The notes beneath the pieces were generated by a model. The model was given only the letters and a program-made list of their open reading frames with translations. It was not told the origin of the DNA and searched no databases. Positions 57,261-64,000 of a stretch of DNA of 64,000 bases are shown in pieces. The position numbers and the translations under genes are program-made. The DNA comes from Golubevia sp. BC0850. Lineage: Eukaryota > Basidiomycota > Exobasidiomycetes > Golubeviales > Golubeviaceae. The DNA is taken from contig JAAVVG010000001.1 in the NCBI GenBank assembly GCA_012976225.1, positions 1,240,001 to 1,304,000 of the forward strand. The letters run 5' to 3'. The first letter of the stretch is position 1, and each line of letters starts with the position of its first letter.

Positions 57261-59572
57261 ATGAAAGGTCTTTCGAATTCCCTGAGGATTCGGCGAACTT
57301 CGATGATTTCCAGCAGATATCTCAATCGAAGGACGGTCTTCAACCCTTCTCCCTCAACTTCTTATCAGCTCTCTCAATCTCTGCGGCTCTTCTCTTCGAG
57401 TCCTCTATCTTTCGAAGGACATAGATCTCTAGATAAGCTTCCAGACAAAGTAGATGTCAGGACCGGTCCCTTAGGAAGGTGAGACTCGCAACGTAGCCAT
57501 GAGAAATTCACCTCGGATCGTCATCTCTGACTCATCCATCTCTGTCTCTTCTATGCGTTCTTCCTTGATGATCCTTCGGCTCTGCACCTCTCAGACTTGC
57601 CAAGATGGTGACGCCTAGGGTATCTAACAAGATTACAACTCGAGTGGGAAGCTCTTTCGGGTGAGTTAAGGATTTCTGACTTCGAATCATATGATTCCTT
57701 ACCCTTTATGATTATCTCTAGCTGATAAACTTTGTCCATTTTGCTTCAAATCTTCCATCCAACTTTAATCTCCAAACAATCCTGCTCCTTCCAGTGGAAA
57801 CCATTCGCTGGAATGGGTGTCTCCTCCGCGGAATGTTCTCCTGATCAAGAAGAAGGAAGACAAACGAGCTCTGGCTGCCATGAAGAGCATCATGCAGTGA
57901 GCGTAGTTTTGAAGTTTTTCAAATCTTCGAATAGACTCGTCCGTGCTGCGTAGAGTTGTTGGTAAAGTGAGAGCTTTCCACTGACTTACTACGATCTCGT
58001 TCTCTTCATCTCTGTTAATTCGGTCAGACACATCCGCGATGAATACCCAGACCTGAACATAATCGCAGAACAAGATACTCTGGATGAATTAGGAGAGGCG
58101 CGACAGGATGTGGTAGCAGTTGAATCAGGTGAGTACTCGAGCTTGCTTTCTTTCCTTCCACACCTGATCCAACTGAACCTGAGCTCTCTTTCCCTCTTTT
58201 TCGACAGCTCCAAAAGCTTCTCTTTCTCAAAAGACAGACTTTATATTGACCTTGGGAGGAGATGGAACGATTCTCCATGTCTCGAGTCTCTTCGATCAAG
58301 ATGCTGTGCCTCCTGTTCTAAGTTTCTCGATGGGAACTTTGGGATTCCTACTTCCTTATGGTGAGTCCAGAGCCTTCTGTTCGCCCACGCCGACACTTCC
58401 TCCGTCATTAGGAGCCTGGGGTCTGGTGCAAGAACTAATCGACTCAAATCTCTCATGCCCTTTCAATACCAAACAGACATCGAATCGTATCGAACTGCCT
58501 TGCGAGATCTTTTATCTTCGAAAGTCTCTCTGCTACTGAGGATGAGACTGCGACTCACACTACACGCGGAAGATGGATCCTTGCTGCAGAATTTGGGAGA
58601 CGTTCCGAATGGTGAGTAACCTGGCTCCACTTGATTCAAACACTATTTCTGGGCTATGATCTAAATTCCAACCTTATCTCCACTATAATCTCAAAATTTG
58701 TTTCAGAGATGCATCTCATGAACGAAGTCACTCTTCATCGGGGGAGATCGCCACACATGACAAAGATCGACGCTTTCGTTGACGAGCGTCACCTTACCCA
58801 AGCTATCGTGAGTTTGGGCTTAATGGTGGTTGCCTTCTCCTGGAAGCTTGACATGTTGACACTTTCTTTTGCTTACATTTTCTTTTTTTCTGCACTCTCA
58901 TCGCAGTCGGATGGCCTCATCATCGCCACACCCACCGGTTCCACCGCATACTCGCTCTCTTCTGGTGGTCCAATCGTTCATCCTTCGGTTCAAAGTCTAG
59001 TAATGACTCCAATCTGTCCTAGATCATTGAGCTTCAGGACGGTCCTGCTTCCCAGTGATTCGAGAATCCAACTCAAGGTAAGTCTCAAATTCGTTATTAT
59101 GTTCTTTGACCTCTTCCCAATCATGAGCTCTCTTCTGACTTCTTCTTTCGCTGACCTTCTTCATTTCTAGATCTCTCCTTCCTCAAGATCATCAGCAGAT
59201 CTCACGATAGACGGTAGACTGATGCTAACTCTCTCCCCTGGCTCTTATTTGCAAGTTGGAATGTCACCTTTCCCAATCCCCTGCGTCAACTGCTCTTCTG
59301 GAAATTGCAAAACAAGGAGGAATCTCTCAGAAGAAGAGATTCCCACTCTCCATGGTGATTCCGTTCCGGTCTCTGGTCGATTGGAGTCTGGGAGTGAAAG
59401 GGGAGAGTTGGAAGCTGATACAGAATCGCAGCCTTCTGACAGAGGTGAAGACGATTGGGTTAGAGATATCAACACTTTGTTGAAGTTCAATGCATCTTTT
59501 TCTGGTAGAGGTCTTTTGGGAGGCAATGGAAGTTATGAAGATGAATTTGGAGGGAAGAAGGGTGGAAGTTAG
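57261..59572 (+). CDS. NAD(+) kinase, probably mitochondrial (Pos5-like)
   Basis: Nine exons with consistent phases: 57261-57478, 57595-57660, 57795-57896, 58028-58128, 58208-58360, 58477-58611, 58707-58807, 58907-59077 and 59171-59572, giving 482 aa. The first 60 residues are Arg/Ser-rich without acidic residues ([19 protein letters not shown]), as in mitochondrial presequences. The kinase core follows: [17 protein letters not shown], the nucleotide-binding GGDGT ([12 protein letters not shown]), [40 protein letters not shown] and [25 protein letters not shown] and the GSTAY motif are diagnostic. The enzyme phosphorylates NAD (or NADH in Pos5) to make NADP(H) for mitochondrial antioxidant and biosynthetic reactions. 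The C-terminal 100 residues are an acidic, Ser/Gly-rich extension not needed for the fold. Confidence 0.94.
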
Positions 59573-59789
59573 GACGGGTCTTTCTGAGACTCTCGCTCAT
59601 TTCCTTTCCTTCTCTCCTCTGATTATAAGTGTATTTGCCTCATAGATTCTTATTGTGATGCAAAAGTGTTTCTTTCTTTTCGAGTATGATATCTCGGCTA
59701 ACTCGGCCCGCAGATTGACTCCCAGCTCAAAGATCACAGATCGCATTTCCCTTCTGTCCTTGTTCTTCTTAACTATTTCATCTCACAGC

Positions 59790-60411
59790 ATGTCATCTTC
59801 AAACTCAACGCTTCCAGATCCACGTAGAGTCATCACAGGCCACGACGCTGAAGGAAAGTCCATCGTAGTCAGAGATGAAGCTCGCAAGCCCTTCGTTCTC
59901 TCTACATCGATGCTCAGACATGATATGTACGTCACGAACGAGCATCCAGCCAAGGTAGATTCTGAGATCTCCACTGGAACTTGGAAGGATGAGGCCGAAA
60001 CTATGACTCCCATGTTCAAAGAGAACGGGAGCGTCTTCTCGTATCTGGATTTTGCACCTGCAGCGGCAGTTGTGAGTTAAAAGGCAATAGCTTCCGTCTA
60101 TATAATCCTCAATCCCTGACGACTTTTTCCAATCTCACTGTATCTTTTAGGGGCTACACAGATCCATTACTATGGACTATGCCATCGTTACGAAGGGTTC
60201 GATTACCTTGCTTTTGGAAAAAGATCTGGAAGTGGTTTTGAAAGAAGGAGATACAGTCGTTCAACGAGCTACAATGCATGGATGGAGGAATCAGACTAAA
60301 GATTGGTGTAGGATGACTATCATCTTACTTCCTGCTCAGGCACCAGTGCTCGGTGAAAAGCGATTGGAGATGGACATTCCTTGGATGAAGAAGAAGGATG
60401 CTCAGCTTTGA
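59790..60411 (+). CDS. Small cupin-domain protein
   Basis: Two exons, 59790-60071 and 60151-60411, joined in phase 0, giving 180 aa. The C-terminal half is a single cupin barrel: LHRSITMDYAIVTKGSITLL, LEKDLEVVLKEGDTVVQRAT and MHGWRNQTKDWCRMTIILLP. HRS..MDY and GDTVVQ..TMHGWRN are the two cupin motifs, with His residues that could bind a metal. Fungal relatives are annotated only as cupin proteins. The substrate is unknown. A CTCACAG just before the ATG may be the acceptor of a 5' UTR intron. There is no signal peptide, so the protein is likely intracellular. Confidence 0.82.
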
Positions 60412-61206
60412 TTGTGCTAAGGATTCGTGGTCAACTCACCGAATCATCTATGGGATATCAAGGATCTTAAAATGAAATTTTGGTCGGTTTACCGAGAGAC
60501 TAGTGCGTCAGAAAAGAGTGAACGATCAAAGGTGCTTCTTGTGGGTAGGACGAGCGAGGAGAGAGCGTCAGAGTACCCAAGCTTACCTTTTTCTCGACTT
60601 GGGATTGTTTACAAGTTTTTCAGAGACAGCTACGTTCAGGCTGTTGTCATGGTAGAGACGACTTGGCGTGTACAAAAACTTCGAGTAGGACTGTCGGGAT
60701 CAGAGGGCCAGTCTTGATCTACTTGAAAGTTCCTATCGAATCGAGGCTTGTCATCGGAAAGTTCTTTTTTGTCTTCGAGTCTTCTGTTGGATTTCTTCTC
60801 TTTTTCAGGGGTCTATGGAGTCGAGAGTCCATCGTGAAGGAGTTCAGTGATTGGCTAAAGCCTAAAGGTACCGTACCACCTCTGTTTCGTCCCCTGCCGT
60901 TCCGAAATCTTTGATATAGTGGCTGGCTAGACATAGAACTCTTAGAACAAGATTAGAGTAAGGAGGAAAAAGGATCTGTTTGCCCCTCTCGCTCTTCCCT
61001 CTACCTGCGGAGTCCAAAATAGTACGCGTCTTCGAATTCTTCTTTTCGGTCTCTCTCTCTTTCTTTCTTCTTCTTCTTCTCCACGGACTTTAGCAGTAAG
61101 TTTCAAATCATCATATCATCTCTGATACATTCAGATGACTGATTAGCTATCAAATCCATCCATTCACTACAGAGGACACCACTTTTTTGGTTAGCAAATT
61201 CCGACA
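60412..61206. other. Intergenic region upstream of the ubiquitin-eS31 gene
   Basis: About 795 nt. A 96-codon ORF at 60427-60717 and a partly overlapping one have no family resemblance and no supporting splice pattern. The pyrimidine-rich CTCTCTCTTTC/TTCTTCTTC stretch at about 61050-61081 is typical of highly expressed ribosomal-protein gene promoters in fungi. Confidence 0.45.
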
Positions 61207-62124
<918 letters not shown>

Positions 62125-62597
62125 ACTTCTTTTTGGACTTTCTAGCTTGAGAAATGAGTTCCAACGCTTGCTCTCGAGGTTCCAGATTTTGGTGAATTTC
62201 CTAATCTGAGCTTCGAAATCCATTTCCCATGCACTATGTTTTTTAGTTCCCTGTATTCTTCATATATGCTTTGGAAAAATTCTTCAAACCATAAACAAGC
62301 CTCGTTCTGAAACGGAACGATGGTGTGAGATGTGACACTTGATAGAAGATTGGGTAGTGGGATGACGATGACAATGACGAACTGCGACGACCTTATTGTA
62401 ACTATCGCAAGCTACTAGCTTATCAAGGAGGATCGTCTTTGGTACATAGCTGTTTCTAAAGACCCGTGGGTAGATAAAGAATGAGGAAAATGTTCAGAGC
62501 CTCCTGATAAGGAAAGAGTGTAGAAGCGATAAGACTTGTTGAAGAAGACTTTCGTTCTCTTTCTTCCTTTCTATCATATCGTACATCATCATTCGAA
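62125..62597. other. Intergenic region between UBI3 and the Dur3 gene
   Basis: About 470 nt with no supported gene. It should hold the UBI3 3' UTR and the promoter of the urea transporter gene. A GAT-type element for nitrogen regulation is not clearly enriched. Confidence 0.45.
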
Positions 62598-64000
62598 ATG
62601 TCGAATGGTAATCCAGCTCAGATTCTGGCCCCAAGGTGAGTTAGAGAGGAAGAAAAGTAGAGACTTGCTTTTCTGCGTATCGCTAATACCTAATTCTTCA
62701 CTTCTAAACCAAGTGTTGGTTGGGCGATAGTCGTTTCTCTTGGTATTGGATTCGCTTTTCTAATGGTAGGCATCTCTTTCATCACAAATCGATGGACAGA
62801 CATTTCAATCAAGAGCAACGAAGAATTTTCGAATGCTTCGCGAACGATCAAGACAGGGTTATTGAGTTCTGGGATCGTATCAGCTTGGACTTGGTAAGTG
62901 GGAAAGGTACGGTTTACGGCAAATTGAATATCCCGAAAAGCAGCTCGACAAGGAGACCCCACCGTTGGCCTTCCATCTTCAAGAAGCCTCCCTGACAGAC
63001 CAGACCAGACCAAAAAAAAAAAAAAAAAAAAAAAAAAATTAAAATCTGCTCACTTCTCTTTCCTCTATCTCGATTTTCGTCTGCAGGTCTGCTACTCTCC
63101 TCACCTCTTCAACTGTTGCCTACAATGTTGGAGTCTCTGGAGGTTATTGGTACGGAGCGTGAGTAGAAACCTGAGATCAGAAAGGAGGTTTCAAAACTCA
63201 ACTCTCACCAATGCTCTCTTATCTTTTCCTGGAAACAGAGGAGGAACCCTTCAGGTCCTATTCTTCGCTATTCTTGCCACTCAAACCAAGATCATAGCTC
63301 CACACGCCAGTACCTACCTTTCCATCGTCAGAGCAAGATACGGAACCTTCGCTCATTTCTTCTACATGTTCTTCGCTCTCTCGACCAACGTCCTCGTTTC
63401 TTCCATGCTGGTAGTTGGAGGAGCTGATACCGTCACCAGCCTCACTGGAATGCCGACCATCGCAGCTATCTTCTTGACTCCCATCTCTGTCACAATCTAC
63501 GTGTTGACAGGTGGGATGAGAGCGAGTTTGGTGTCTGATTATCTTCATACTACAGTTCTACTAGCTATGTTGATGTTCTTTACCTTTGTCGTCTATGCGA
63601 CTTCAGATGAGAGTGAGTATCACTCGACATTTAGCTATCCGAACCCCTTGTTTGCGCTCTCTCGCCTTTCTCTCTCTCCTCCTTCTCTCATCTCTCTCCT
63701 TTATCCTTGGTTGTTCTCACCATCTTTTTCTCCCACTCTTCTTCTCTCACGTTCAGTCGGAAGTCCTTCAAGAATGGTGGAACTTCTAGAGAAAGCTGCT
63801 GCGTTGAATCCCGTCAAAGGCAATGGCGGAGGTGGATCTTACCTCACGATGAGAAGCCACGAAGGTTTGATGTTCTTCATCATCACTCTCATCGCCGGAT
63901 CTAGTACCACGACGATGGACCAAGCTTATCACAACAGAGGAGTGGCTTCTCGTGCTGAATCGATCTCAAAATCCTTTCTGTTGGGAGGACTCTCTTGGAC
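62598..64000 (+). CDS. DUR3: Urea active transporter Dur3 (sodium:solute symporter family), 3' end beyond the window
   Basis: Five exons are visible and the last runs off the window: 62598-62635, 62714-62893, 63087-63158, 63239-63612 and 63757-64000, all in phase. The visible part is about 300 residues of a roughly 650-700 aa family. Features in order: short N-terminus, helix 1 (GWAIVVSLGIGFAFLMVGIS), SNEEFSNASRTIKTGLLSSG with SAWTWSATLLTSSTVAYNVG, GVSGGYWYGAGGTLQVLFF, LATQTKIIAPHASTYLSIVR and ILTGGMRASLVSDYLHTTVL-like segments. SAWTWSATLL and the TGGMRASL motif identify Dur3 rather than other SSS proteins. It takes up urea (and polyamines in yeast) with protons, and is normally repressed by good nitrogen sources. 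Intron 2 contains a 27-nt A run. Confidence 0.93.
63012..63038. repeat. Poly-A homopolymer, about 27 nt, in a DUR3 intron
   Basis: A long uninterrupted A run lies inside the 193-nt intron 2 of the Dur3 gene. It is comparable in length to the poly-T run at 8797-8824. Its exact length may be unreliable in the assembly. Confidence 0.8.

Noticed and set aside
58681-59170. 179-codon ORF spanning several NAD kinase exons and introns
   Set aside because: It partly reads through introns with hydrophobic low-complexity sequence; conserved motifs and phases support the nine-exon model.
60427-60914. Two overlapping plus-strand ORFs (96 and 83 codons) after the cupin gene
   Set aside because: No recognisable motif, no splice connection, and they lie where the cupin 3' UTR and UBI3 promoter are expected.

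Overview
This window looks like a nuclear chromosome segment of a fungus, most likely a basidiomycete. The genes are intron-dense, with mostly 50-130 nt introns, GTGAGT-type donors and pyrimidine-rich acceptors. It holds a basidiomycete-type DUF6534 seven-helix protein, a laccase-like multicopper oxidase, a fungal ADAM protease and standard eukaryotic housekeeping genes. I found no transposon, rRNA, tRNA or CRISPR array. Exon boundaries were worked out by hand from splice signals, reading phase and family conservation. In the genes marked high confidence, all exon phases add up to whole codons.

Layout. 1-1158: F-box/LRR-like gene (-), cut by the left edge. 2165-4274: Caj1-type DnaJ protein (+). 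4869-8501: URI/Bud27 prefoldin (+). 8937-14793: clathrin heavy chain (-). 15193-17514: proteasome ATPase Rpt4 (+). 18317-20923: secreted multicopper oxidase (+). 21351-22680: secreted double-CHRD protein (-). 23505-29022: Elongator subunit Elp1 (+). 29198-31656: PPPDE-thioredoxin-PUL fusion (-). 31857-35062: acidic DUF4211 protein (+). 35331-36817: ribosome-assembly factor Pno1/Dim2 (-). 37037-38073: mitochondrial TPR protein (+). 38705-40199: DUF6534 membrane protein (+). 40925-44281: ADAM metalloprotease (-). 45115-46557: MICOS subunit Mic19 (-). 47027-50401: RTC4-domain protein (-). 50892-51116: metallothionein (-). 51581-53477 and 54408-56980: two unrecognised proteins (-). 57261-59572: mitochondrial-type NAD kinase (+). 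59790-60411: cupin (+). 61207-62124: ubiquitin-eS31 fusion (+). 62598-64000: urea transporter Dur3 (+), cut by the right edge.

There is no clear metabolic cluster. The genes are a mixture of core functions: vesicle coat, proteasome, ubiquitin, ribosome assembly, tRNA modification, mitochondrial structure and NADP supply. A few secreted or stress genes are mixed in: copper oxidase, CHRD protein, ADAM protease and metallothionein. Five pairs are transcribed divergently from short shared promoters: clathrin/RPT4, CHRD/ELP1, PPPDE fusion/DUF4211, PNO1/TPR and the acidic orphan/NAD kinase.

The most notable points are a start codon split by an intron in the ubiquitin-eS31 gene, a 10-nt microexon in the copper-site coding region of the oxidase, an apparent one-base frameshift in the signal-peptide exon of the ADAM gene, a three-domain PPPDE-thioredoxin-PUL protein with a CPPC active site, an 18-cysteine metallothionein, and two families I could not identify.
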